From: Basidiobolus meristosporus CBS 931.73
Taxonomy: Eukaryota > Basidiobolomycota > Basidiobolomycetes > Basidiobolales > Basidiobolaceae
Assembly: GCA_002104905.1 (NCBI GenBank)
Contig: MCFE01000240.1
Span: 1-64,000, forward strand
Reading direction: 5' to 3'
Length of the DNA stretch: 64,000 nucleotides
Position numbers and translations under genes: made by a program. Positions 36,356 to 47,384 of this stretch are shown piece after piece. Below the pieces are notes generated by a model that was not told the origin of the DNA, ran no database searches, and saw only the letters and a program-made list of their open reading frames with translations. Within the stretch, counting starts at the first letter, position 1. Each line of letters begins with the position of its first letter.

Positions 36356-36541
36356 ATGGCCAAGTCCAAGAACCACACCAATCACAACCAAAACCGCAAG
36401 GCTCACCGTAACGGTATCAAGAAGCCCAAGGCTCAACGTCACCCTTCCCTCAGAGGTGTCGACCCCAAGTTCCTTCGTAACCAACGCTTTGCCAAGAAGG
36501 GTACTCAAGCTGCTGTTAGAGCCGCCGTCAAGGCTCAATAA
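36356..36541 (+). CDS. RPL29: Ribosomal protein eL29
   Basis: A 61-residue, extremely basic protein beginning [20 protein letters not shown] with '[28 protein letters not shown]', the standard eL29 sequence of the 60S subunit. Complete and intronless in its coding part. A CACGTG box lies about 195 bases upstream (36161-36166) in the short gap after RAD51C. An intron in the 5' leader cannot be excluded. Confidence 0.97.
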   Translation: MAKSKNHTNHNQNRKAHRNGIKKPKAQRHPSLRGVDPKFLRNQRFAKKGTQAAVRAAVKAQ

Positions 36542-36911
36542 TTACTTCAGTTCGATGTTTTTACCTGCAGTTGGTTATGGTTCTTCGTAGGATTTAAGCT
36601 ATAATAAAGCACGCCAACTTGGGCATCGCACATGTGCATCTAAACATAGAACTTGTTTGATAGACTAATGGATGAGTTTGGAGCATATCCGCATTGCTTG
36701 GACTTTGGAGGGGCGGCTTGGTTTAGTTGGGTTCCGTTGAAGGATTCATGAGAATATCATTTACAAACAAGATAATCCACATTTAGTAGTACATTTTGGT
36801 TGAGTTTAAGGGGATGGATTGGTACATGTGAGTATCTAGCTCGTGGATATTTATGGTGATTTGTTCCAACTCAACTCGTAAGTTGATTGTACTTGGCTGC
36901 ACTTAAAAGAC

Positions 36912-37632
36912 ATGTCCACAACAAGCGAAGCAATCGCCACAATCGAGGAAGTCCCGGCGGTAAATCCAACTGCTGAGGTACTGTTTTTATATATCTCTTG
37001 CTTGAGTTGCCCTGTTTTAATGCTTCCTGCAATCTAGAAGCCCGTAGAGAAATCAGAAGTAAGGAAAAATCCATGCCAAACCACACCTCATTTGTAACCG
37101 TTCTTTTTTAGAAAGTATTTGATGTTGAGCAAGTGACCAGCATCCTGAAACAGGTACAGTTTCGCACTGTTCGTTTGTCGCTTGCAATATACAAGTCGCT
37201 CCTTTTTTTTCCTAATGCTACGTTTCAGACTGTCGAGAACACCATTGTGGAGCACACATATGTTCACTCTAGGGCCAAGGAATGGAACAACACAATAACC
37301 GAGAACTGTTTGAAGAGATTAGCCCTCCTCAACAAGTCCATCAAGTACATAGGTATGTGCATTATTGCTAAGTCGGAATTTCTTGGCGTGCTCTAACCAT
37401 CTTGGCCATACTTGTCTTGGTGTTAGTGAATTGTACTATTCTTGAGAACAACGGCTCAGGTATACACACTGCCAACTCGTGCTACTGGGATGAGGCACAT
37501 GATGGTATGTGGCATATTTATCTGCTATTCAATAATTGCTTCTAAACTCGCGTGAACGTAGCCATGGCGTCATATCATTTCACCAACGATGTGGTCCATG
37601 TTATTGTAACGGCATACGGCTGTGCAGTATAA
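36912..37632 (+). CDS. DYNLT: Tctex-type dynein light chain
   Basis: Six small exons (36912-36977, 37038-37058, 37112-37153, 37229-37352, 37427-37504, 37562-37632), 402 bases, 133 residues, all in phase. After about 35 variable residues the protein follows the DYNLT1 fold: a 'VENTIVEHTYVHSRAKEW' helix, 'LLNKSIKYIVNCTILENNGSG' strands, 'GIHTANSCYWDEAHD' and the final 'VHVIVTAYG' strand. DYNLT dimers bind dynein intermediate chain and cargo adaptors. With a 21-base second exon and five introns, this gene is easily missed. The assignment is by motif and length. Confidence 0.9.
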
Positions 37633-38097
37633 CCCTCTGGATGAGCACTTCGCCACGATATACTAGATTCAACGGCCAAAATGACTCGATGTGCACTTCG
37701 TCTCTCTTTTAACACCCGTTTATTTCGTTTGCTCTGTCCTGTCAAAGGTTAACAGACTACAAAAATCATGCAACTGCGTGAACCAAGAAGGCTTGCCTCC
37801 CAACAGAATAAATGGCTTGATATCAACTCCAACTTGACCACAACGTTATGAACAAAGCAAGTATTAGAAAGTAATAAACCAAGAAGCTAAGCGGTAGTTG
37901 CATGAGTTCAAAATGCGAAAAAGTGTAGATCTATAAACTTTTGTCCGGTCGAGGGATTTAAACAACAACGTCGTATTAGTTACTACCGAGTGTTGTGTCG
38001 AATCATCCCTGGGTGGGGAAAGTTGAACCCAAATCTAGACACAGGGTTGGCGTTGGCTCTCTGTTGAATGAATGACTTAGTATAAAGCGGAGTTTTC

Positions 38098-39412
38098 TTA
38101 GATGATAGAATAGGGCCTGACATAGATATCTGCTTGTACCTGAGGGATGTGCATTAAAGAGCGTCCATACACCAATGGTGGTCGGATAAATCCAGGTGCC
38201 ATTCTAAAATCTCGCTCTGCAATACCAATTGTTAGTACAAAAGAGGCAACAGCAATTCTGACCTGACGGCCACCCACCATTATAATACCCATTTCTTCCC
38301 CGATTCTACGATAGAACATTTCAAGTATGATTAGTTAGTTCGTTCATCGTAGTAGGCGAGTGGAAAAGTGTATTTACAGGATACTGTGATACAAAAGCGC
38401 GTCCTCTTCCAGGATAGTGGAAAGCACCGCCACCTCGAGTGCTGGCTCCCGTCCGCGAGCTCTTGCGATAGCTACTAGGGTTGTTGTTGTAATTGGGCGG
38501 GGGAGCATTAGCTGGACTTCGTCTTCTCTTAAAAGCTGGATTAGGGACATTAAAGGAGGACTCTCGTGAATGTGTGGGGTCATGTGATTTTTTGCTATCT
38601 TCGATATCTAGATATATCAAAGTGGGTCTGTCAGTTAACAGTCGTGAACAAACCAAGATGCTGAAGCATTCAAATACCTATTGGGCTTGATGACTTTTCC
38701 CTTAAAGTCTCTGTGTTTTTATCGCTACTGAAAAGAGAAGAATATGTAAGAAAGGGAAAATGAAGTTTGACGGTTTAGCGAAAAAAAACACGAGCCAGAA
38801 CGCTGGCATGTCGATATATATATATACATATAAAGTGAATACATACTCTTCAGGGTCGCTCTCTTGCACTGCACCCTCTTCGTTTTCTTCTGTGATTATC
38901 TTTTTGAAAGCAATGAAGAGTTTGTGCTTCTCTTCCTTTAGTTTCTCGATTTTTTTGACTATCCTTTCCTCTTCACCTTCGAGCTCTGCAAGAAGAGCTT
39001 CATTTGAGTTGGCTTTTATGGGTGAGGTGATAACTTCAGTAGGTGTCTCGGTTAAGGGAACAGTGGTATCATTATTTGAAGGATTTGAATCAGAATAGGT
39101 AGGTGGTTTTTGAGGCGGGGGGTCTTCGGGTGGAGAAGAGATGCCACAAGAATCCATGGTACTTTGTGGTTGTGTTGAAAGTAAATTAGAACTAGATCCC
39201 ACATCAGAAGGATCCTGAATGGAAGAAATAAGAGTGGTGGTGTGAAGCGGATCAACACCACCCTCTACAACGTCTATTTCCTGGTTTTCATCTTCAGAAC
39301 CAGACAGCGAGTCTTTTTCTAAGAGAATCTTTCTGTGCGAGATGGCTTTTTTCAGTGCTTCTAATCTTTTGGGTTCAATTGGGGGTGTTTTAAGTTGTAC
39401 TAGAACTGCCAT
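38098..39412 (-). CDS. Unrecognised acidic coiled-coil protein, weakly GPS2-like
   Basis: Five exons (38847-39412, 38678-38727, 38378-38607, 38263-38305, 38098-38216), 1008 bases, 335 residues, phases consistent. Residues 1-130 are acidic and Ser/Pro-rich. Residues about 140-180 form a coiled coil (LEGEEERIVKKIEKLKEEKH then KLFIAFKKIITEE) resembling the GPS2 core 'EEKHQLFLQLKKVL' of animal NCoR/SMRT co-repressor complexes. A basic nuclear-type segment (KRRRSP) and an Arg/Gly-rich stretch follow. The C-terminus (APGFIRPPLVYGRSLM) is conserved-looking but unfamiliar. If the GPS2 resemblance is real the protein would be a co-repressor subunit; otherwise it is an unknown nuclear protein. Confidence 0.6.
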
Positions 39413-40241
39413 ATCTCGCTCGAGTTAACAAGAATAAGACGATACAAATCTTTTAGGATAAAAGTAAGTATTTCAAACCAAATTGCACCGTAGTCAACTC
39501 AAACTAGTTTCTTTTTTTCAAATTGATTCAATAAGGTATCGCTGGTGGAGACAGTGCGAAGAATCACGAGACATATCACGATGACTGATTCCACGGTCAA
39601 CATCGAAGCCTCCCTCCTCGGGCGTGAATTGGCCAATAAACTCCGACCTAACGCGACTCCGATGGAACGAACGCATCTGATATACTCTCCCTCCATCAAC
39701 TGCATATAAACACAACAGACCATGTATGCGCCGGGCATTGATCGACACTGCATCGTCTCCACACGGCGTAGTTGACTTGATTGCGGTTATTCAACGATGT
39801 ACTCAACTGTCCATTGGTTTTAGGTTTATTGAATTTCTATGATCAAACAAATAGAAAAACCGCCGTATAAATAAATCGACACCTCAATGAAGATATAATG
39901 ATCAATCAAGTATTAATCAAAGAATGCGCTTGGAATACCTTCGATCAATGAAGGGAATTTAATTTATGTGGAGCTGACAAATCACGATTCGTAACCTGAT
40001 CCAATGGTACGGGCGAATTGGGTTGGCTCGCCTCTTCATTAAATAGGCGAATATCTGCCGGAGTTCCCAGCGACTATTTTTATTAAGTTCGTGTACCATT
40101 CATTTGCTTTCCTTTGATCCTGATTAGCTACTACTGGCAGTCGTCAGCCGGTCAGCCAGCTGGATTCAATAAATATTAACCTCCCTTCTACCGGTCCGCG
40201 ATTTTTGGTTTTTGATCTCCTACACTCTACACGCTTTGATC
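39413..40241. other. Intergenic, divergent promoters
   Basis: Between the start codons of the two neighbouring genes, transcribed away from each other. An 87-codon frame at 39499-39762 (minus) has no recognisable features and is treated as spurious. Confidence 0.5.
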
Positions 40242-42560
40242 ATGCTGAAAGAGAGTCTACTAACTCCATCAATATCCAGCGTGTATCAAGAGAATAACGA
40301 ACGCCCTAAAGAGATGGCAGTCACCGTAATCCAACGGTGGTGGAGGGGTCGGCCTTTCGCCTCGTCCATTAAAGAATATGGTCGTTTTAATATCACTCTG
40401 CGCAGATTACAACGACTACCTGTCGAGGCCGTCATGGAGCTAATCCAATCTAAATCTTTAATCTTCGTCACATCTAAACTTTTGCATCGCATTCGGCGGT
40501 GCCCTATCTCCTCAAACTCTCTTAATCGATATAAAAACCTGGCTAAACAATTCCTAACTGCATACTTAATGGTGGCACATTCACAAGAGGTACTCACGAC
40601 ACAAACTAAACAGGAGGAGGTAACTCTACATCTTACAAAAGAAAACCCCTTCCTTCGTGATCAAGTTCTGACTATAATCTTTCGCGTTTAGGAGCTGGTT
40701 GTGTCTGGGTTGTTGATGATTCAAAGTTTCGAAACCTGGCTGCGGAAATATTTCAACCCTGATGGCAATCTATTTCTGGAAACCTTTATTGAAAACCTCA
40801 AAGCATTCTACGATATCTTTGAAGTGTGGAAGCAGAAAGACAACGAAAAGATAATCGCCAGTATGATGAGTCATTATTTGGAAATGGACCGTCTTTGGAT
40901 TACTGTAAAGGATCATCCAGCGGCCGCTGCTCAGTATGAACCTCAATTGAGCAACAATCGCAAAGAGCTCGAGCATCAAATATTCAAAGTAGGTGGTCGT
41001 GAGGCGCTTACAAGGCTTTTTCAGGAGCGCCAAAAGGCTCGCGAAGAGCAGGGAGCTGAAGAGCCTTCACCTATAGATGACCCTCGAAACCCCACATCTG
41101 AGAGTGCAGCTAGCACATTTGTTGAGCTCAATGACGATGGGTCTGAGTCCTCTGATATCGAATCAGAGACCAACTTCAAGCGAGTACAACTTGCACGTAT
41201 CGATCGACAAATATCCAATATTTTGATTGGTTTTACGAGCGAGGAGATACTAACTAACGAGCAGCTGGCCCATGAGCTCCTTCTAGACCCCGAGTTTGAG
41301 CTGACCATCGCCAAGGGCACCGAACTTGAAGAACGTGTCCGCGAAATGGCTACCAAGGCATTCTTTGATACAGCTCGAGAGGAATTCAGCCAAGGAAGGT
41401 ATACTGTGTGGCTACCTCAGTTGTTGGTTGATGTGAAAAATGTAACGGTTTTCTTTGGTTGTAACTCATTGGAATTCCCCTAATCATATTGTTTTCTCCA
41501 GAGGCTTCTTGAGTTGGTTTCTAGACAGAGTCCTATTTACAACGAAATCCAAGATGTGGTGGATATCGAGCTTATTACTCAGCAGGTGAAATCCGGATCA
41601 TACGACGTTCCCAAGCTGATGAAGTTCATCACCCAAACCATGCTGCATTTATGTGCTCCAGTGCGTGATCAAGCCATCCGCGAAATTCAAGAGATGACTG
41701 ATCTGGCGACGGTGTTCCAACGCTTGATAGAGATTTTGCAGGATATGAGACTCGATCTCGCTAATTATCGTCTACATCTTCTGCGCCCTGTGATACAGGA
41801 GTACGGAATTGAATACGAGAGAGAGAAGTTTGATGTAACTTTGAAGGCCAAGATGGTGACATTGGAGCGTACGAACACGTGGTTACGTGAAGCGGTCAAG
41901 TCATTGAAGAATAAGCAGCAACAGACTAATCAGAGAGTCAACAGTCGTTTTGAGCTTGTCTACTACGAAGCATTGGTGTCGACTGTATTCAGCATGACTG
42001 TTGTTCACCACGAGAATTGTCCTGAAACGTTAATGCTAGATGTGGATCGTTTATACGAATATCAGAACGAGTCACAAGCAGTCACTATTGTGGCAGCATT
42101 ATTAATGCTAAGTAAAAACATTGTACCGGAGTTCAGGCGAAACGAGGCATTGGCAACAGAGTTGAAAGATCGACTATTTGTTCTGCTGAAGGATCCTGGG
42201 ACAGTACTGGATAATCTCACGGTACAGCTCATTGCCTCTCTCACGGAGGCATCTCCCAATGATTCGCTCACGCCCGAGAACCAGGAGTTTATCCGAAATA
42301 TGGTTGACAAGACGCTCTCGTCCAAAGATCCAGTATACGCGTTGCTCTCTCGGCGGATATCGGAAGTACTATTCCTACATCTATCGACAGGTCGTTTTCC
42401 GCCACCCGAGAAACTCGTCAGCTATGGAATCGAAGGGGTTTCTGCACAACTCCAGTCCCTAAGTAAAAAGTTGGTAATGCTGGCGAAACATAACCGGGAG
42501 GTCTATGCACATCACTACAACGAACTCATCCGGGAAAGTTTGCGAGAGGAGGCCGAATAA
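40242..42560 (+). CDS. TCP11/SOK1 family protein with N-terminal IQ motif
   Basis: Three exons (40242-40619, 40692-41441, 41502-42560), 2187 bases, 728 residues. Residues about 28-42 contain an IQ-like motif (VIQRWWRGR) that could bind calmodulin. A T-complex-11 domain spans from about residue 330 to the end, with the family phrases 'ICAPVRD'-like LCAPVRDQAI, 'LRLDLANYRLHLLRPVIQEYGIEYER'-like motifs and long helices. Yeast Sok1 suppresses cAMP-kinase defects and animal TCP11 proteins affect cAMP signalling in sperm; the biochemical activity is unclear. The start ATG at 40242 follows an in-frame TTG upstream. The 72- and 60-base introns are GT-AG. Confidence 0.88.
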
Positions 42561-42855
42561 TCGCTTCCACTTTGGAATCCAGCCTAGTCAGTAGTAATTT
42601 TCACTGGATTTGCACTCGCCCACCTTCTACTCCCTGTATTACTATGTAAATTTTTACTTCCAACATTATTTTATTGCCGCTTGCTCCAACTATCGAGTGA
42701 TATTCTGTTTCTATAATTCATGTAACCTATACATCAAGATAGTACTCCCATCTCCCTCTGAGAAATAAACCGTATCTCACGGCAAGGAAATATTTGAACT
42801 GAAGTCGGTCATCATTGGTATTCACAAGTAAAATTAAATATGGCCCGGCTTATCA
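42561..42855. other. Short convergent intergenic gap
   Basis: 295 bases between the stop codons of the TCP11/SOK1 and kinase genes; no feature seen apart from likely poly(A) regions. Confidence 0.5.
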
Positions 42856-44350
42856 TCAGTTGAATAGCATCTCGTCCAATCTGGAAATGACCTGTATTGT
42901 TGGGGGTTAGTTTCGATGTCAAGCTGATTCTCACTTGCCGTATAGATACCTGATGAATGTCGGGCCTTTGCTTAACATCAAGAACTAGGATGTACCGGAT
43001 GAGTTCACGAAGATGCTCCGAATACCTGCAAATAACAAGGGTCTCAGTCATTGGGACAAGGTGTGATCTATGTGGGTAGGGATTCATACAAGTCATCGCT
43101 GGGGAAGGTGTATTTACAATTCTGGACAGCAAGGGCGATGCTTCCGCCTTGGTCATTTTGGTTTGCTTCGAATGGGGATTGCCCATAGGTCATGGCATAA
43201 AGTAAGCATCCTAGTGACTGGGGGAGGGAGAAGGACCGTGAGGATCATCGTTGGAAATTCATCACTCGGTGACTTACCCATATGTCCACCTTCTCGTTTA
43301 GCACGCTTCCAGTTTTTACATCAAACAACTCCGGTGCTCTGTAAGCCATCGTCGAGAACTCCGCAGCGCGATCCTACACAAACCAGTGAGCTAGTGATAC
43401 AACGAGGATTAACGAGCGCAGATCCCTACTTGTTCCAACAGCGCTTGCTGGCGGGTTTTAATAACGGTTCTGGCACGAATCACGCTGCCGAAATCCATCA
43501 AAATGGGCGAACCATCATCGCTAATCATAATATTGCTGAGGAGAGAAGGGGTTAAAGATGGCTCTAAGGGGTTAAGTCTGTCAAAGAAGCAAATTACCTT
43601 GGTTTGATATCACGATGAGCGTAAGCTACGCGATTATTCTCATTCTCAGTGGCAATTTCAGTTGGTTGTTCGGATGTTACCGGGATATTGGGCAGCTCGA
43701 AGGTATGAAGCTCGCGGACTGCTAAGCAAATGCCGTGGAATAGCTTTAAGATCTTTTTCTCTGGAAGTTGAAGATGATTCATCACATTCGCAGACAAAAC
43801 ATCTTGGAGAGTCCCATTCTTCATGCATACTGGTTAGCCACTAAGTAGTCTAGTAATACGAGTGTTCGCTTACCTTGTAGTAGGGAAGAAATATATATAC
43901 GATTTTGTCGCCGCTCCTGTCCTGAGTTACGCAGTTATCCTACGACGGAGTAAAAGGTTATCAAGGGAACACGCGCGCTCTGTTCACAAACGAAGCACAT
44001 ACCAATACCCTGATGATGTTTGGATGAGAGAACAGTTTGTAGAGTTCAGCTTCACGCATGGCGTCCTTAAAAGAATCTGTGCCCAAGGGGCATTGAATCT
44101 TTTTGAGCGCAAATTGGCGACCTGTAGTAGAGTCTCGTACCAAGTAAACCATGCTGAAACCACTATACTGCAAGGTTAGCATGCGACTCTAGTTCACTAG
44201 AGTTTCAATTATACTTTCTTACCCTTCACCAAGTAATTTAATTATTTTAAAACTACGTCCATTAATGTTAAGCACTGGCAACGGGATGCAGCTGGATAAG
44301 CCTAGATACACCAGACTCTTGAGCTCGGAAGCTGCTTTGGATAAAGCCAT
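42856..44350 (-). CDS. ENV7: ENV7/STK16-type serine/threonine kinase (NAK family)
   Basis: Nine exons (44223-44350, 44003-44162, 43874-43939, 43598-43818, 43430-43535, 43278-43373, 43090-43217, 42950-43025, 42856-42891), 1017 bases, 338 residues. A kinase domain fills the protein. The glycine loop is GEGGFSMVYLV, the invariant Lys is in FALKKIQCP (the 'CP.G' after it is typical of STK16), the catalytic loop is HRDIKPSN, and LMDFGSV and YRAPELF are in place. The N-terminus (SLVYLGLSSC) has a cysteine suited to palmitoylation but no Gly2 for myristoylation. Yeast Env7 is a vacuolar-membrane kinase that limits membrane fusion and animal STK16 is Golgi-associated. Exon joining at intron 1 uses a TATAG acceptor, which restores GEGGFS. 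Confidence 0.93.
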
Positions 44351-44934
44351 TATTGAGAAATAAAGGAGGAAAGGAGAAACGTGTCTTGTCAATTCTTGTA
44401 CACCCTTTGTAGAAAGTGTATCGGTTCAAGCAGTGGTGCACTCAAAGTAGGCAAATATTTAAATGTATATTTCTATGATTTGTCTATTGTTGGGACAGTA
44501 AATCTAGCCACCGGTTATTATCGAGTTTAATTCCATATTAAATCATGTATCATCTTTGGGTGATATGGTTGCGTTGTCATTTGTGTGTTAAGGTGAGGTT
44601 TCCACCATGCATCTTCACGTACATCCCACTCGGTCCCCATTGCTAAATGCAAATGGATTCTGATCCATACATAGCAGCTGCTCCTCACATATGCTACAAA
44701 GTGTACTTTGAGGTATAATTACCGAAGATTAAAATCCCTTAAAATATCGAGATATGATAGGTACATCGAACAATGAAGTTTTATACTGGTCGAATTAAGT
44801 TTCTAGTTTATAGTCAGCCATTAACGCTGATAAATACAACAAATGATGTGATTATTATAGTGTGTGTGTGTGGGGGGGGTGAAATATATGAAACAGTAAA
44901 GTTAAACTAAATTCTGACTAGAATTGAACTTTGC
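44351..44934. other. Intergenic between kinase and first GDH gene
   Basis: 584 bases without a gene. A TGTGTGTGTG(G)n run lies at 44862-44880. Confidence 0.5.
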
Positions 44935-46540
44935 TTAACCGCGGTTAGTGAACAAACTGCCGGAGCCTTCTTGGACAGTGGCGATCTTACGAATGGCATT
45001 GGCAATGGCAGCGGTACGGTAACAAGTCTTCAACTCGTTGGCGGTGGCTCTGGTTTCTTGACAGGCATTGATCATGGTGTCCTCAAGTCCAGAGTACACC
45101 AACTCGTGCTCCTCAGCTCCATGAATGACATTGCGGCGCTCAGACTCGGTGAGCTTGCGTCCTGCGTTCTCCTCGACAAGCTTGAGGATCTGGGATTTGC
45201 CAAGCTCGTCCCACTTCTTGTTCATACGTCCGAATCGGATGTGGGAAAGGTTCTTGAGCCACTCGAAGTATGACACACACACACCACCGGCGTTGAGCAG
45301 CAAGTCAGGAATAACAACCTTGCCACTCTCCACAAGGGCCTCATGCGCTCCAGGGGTGATGGGTCCGTTGGCTGCCTCTCCAATGATCTTCGCCTTGATG
45401 TTCTTGACGTTCTTGAGGCCGATTTGACGCTCAAGAGCTGCTGGGATGAGGACATCACAGTCCATCTCCATCACCTTGATGGGATCTTCGATGATCTGGC
45501 ATCCATAGTCACGGAACGTGCCATTCTTCTGCTTGTACTCCAGCAATTTGTCAATGTTAAGTCCATTCTCGTCGTATGCGGCACAGTCGCGCTCAGCAAT
45601 ACCGACAATCTTGGCTCCATCGGCTTCGAAGAACTTGGCTGCCCAGTATCCGACGTTACCGAAACCTTGGATGATCACTCTGGTTCCCTCCATCTTGCCG
45701 GAGAGTCCGGTCTGCTTCTGAACCTCGGGGAACTTCATGAACTCGCGAACACCATAGTACACTCCGAGACCGGTGGCTTCGTTGCGTCCACGGACTCCTC
45801 CTTGAGAGATGGGCTTGCCAGTGACACAACCCATGGAGTTGACATCGGAGGGGTTGAACTGTCTGTAGGTGTCCATGATCCAGGACATCTCACGGGGTCC
45901 AGTACCGACATCTGGGGCGGGCACATCAATACCAGGGCCAATGAAGTTCTTCTGACAAAGCTCCATGGTGAAGCGACGAGTGATACGCTCCAGTTGGGCT
46001 GGTGTGTACTTCTTGGGGTCGATGGCCACTCCTCCCTTGGCTCCGCCAAATGGAACGTCAACAACTGCACACTTGTAGGTCATGAGGGAGGCCAACGCCT
46101 CGACCTCTTGCATGTCAACATCGTCAGCATAACGGATACCTCCCTTCACGGGGAGACGATGGTGGGAGTGTTGTGCACGGTAGCCACGGATGATCTCCTC
46201 CTTGCCCTCATCAGTCTCCACTGGGAAGCTGACACTGAGGATGGCATCAACACGCTTGATGGCGGCGAGGGTGTTGCTGCTTACTCCGCTCACACCGGCG
46301 GCTTTGTCGAAGAACTGCTCAACACATTGCAAGAAGTTAGGCTCGGACTCTTCACAGGCAGCGTTGGCTGAGCTGTATTGTCTGAGGATTGGCAGGGAGC
46401 GGACGCCAACAGGAACCACTGCTTTGCGAAGGCTATAAACGGAAGAAGTTAGGATTAGCCGGAGTTGAACTAGGCCATTGAGATAATCCATATTTGGCGT
46501 ACCTGGAGGTGGAAGTCCTGGCAAGAAGAGCGAAGGCCAT
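44935..46540 (-). CDS. GDH: Glutamate dehydrogenase, copy A (mitochondrial type)
   Basis: Two exons (46503-46540 and 44935-46432), 1536 bases, 511 residues. A short N-terminal exon MAFALLARTSTS plus SLRKAVVPVGVRS looks like a mitochondrial targeting peptide. The body is an animal-like class I (GLUD-type) hexameric GDH: the catalytic-lysine region has PVKGGIRYADDVD and YKCAVVDVPFGGAKGG, 'GPGIDVPAPDVGTGPREMSW' gives the glutamate pocket, and the Rossmann motif is QGFGNVGYWAAK. It interconverts glutamate and 2-oxoglutarate with NAD(H) or NADP(H). The first third differs from copy B, while the rest is almost identical in DNA. Confidence 0.95.
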
Positions 46541-47384
46541 AGTAATTAGTTTGAGGGATGAATTTACTGCTTGTCGTTGATCCTAGCTAGGGTATTTAAA
46601 TAACCTAATCCAAGCCACTTCACATACAATTATACCACTAATGTTGGGGGATAAAATCCTTACGTGTTACATCATATATTCTAGTGGGCATTTGGTATAT
46701 CATGGGATAATCCCAATCGGTGCTCGGCTTATTCTGCCATTTTTGTGAGCAACGTTGTATGCTGAAATTTTGGCTGGATTACAGTTGCCCGAAATATATG
46801 TCAAAGAATGTCTCAGTTTGATTAGATTTAGTGGCCAATCACATCCCCTTTAGTAATGCCAACATCTAGAATGAATGAGACATCCCTCCACATGACCACC
46901 TCATCACATTATTTCGTAGATTCAATCTCAAATGGTCGGAATTTACTTTTTCACCACCGCTTACGAACCTGGCGGACACGTTACAGAAGTATTTTATTTT
47001 GACAGATTGCCCACACGTTTTCAATGCAACTCAAGTGAATTGCAGGCCTATATTAATTGTCAGTAACTTACCGCTTTTGACTTAAACAGGGCCCAGGTTG
47101 GTAGCAATCGGCTAAACAATTCTTGACAGCACGAGGGGCCCAAGATAGATTGATAATTGCGTTGCGATTCCCCTTATACGTAAACGCCGATACTAATACT
47201 GCATTATGATACTTTCGCAATAGAGAGAACCGAAAACTCGAACCAGACCCCCGTTATCGTATACTTGCATACAAAAGAGGAAAGAATCGAGGTATGAATG
47301 GTCAACTTTTACTTTATTTTCTACAATTGATGGTCATGACATTTACACAGGAGTTTTGGTATGACTGATCCTCTCTATTCCAAT
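46541..47384. other. Intergenic between GDH copies A and B
   Basis: 844 bases, no gene seen. It contains the promoter of copy A (right-to-left reading) and the 3' flank of copy B. No duplication of coding sequence extends into it as far as can be judged by eye. Confidence 0.5.

Noticed and set aside
36157-36411. 84-codon frame overlapping the eL29 start
   Set aside because: Different frame from the unmistakable eL29 protein, with no family match.
39499-39762. 87-codon minus-strand frame between two divergent genes
   Set aside because: Lies in a promoter region, cysteine- and methionine-rich without pattern.
45343-46371. 342-codon open frame antisense to GDH copy A, repeated antisense to copies B and C
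   Set aside because: It is present in all three because they are copies and because the sense codons avoid the triplets that give antisense stops. It has no start context or family match and is a shadow of the real gene.
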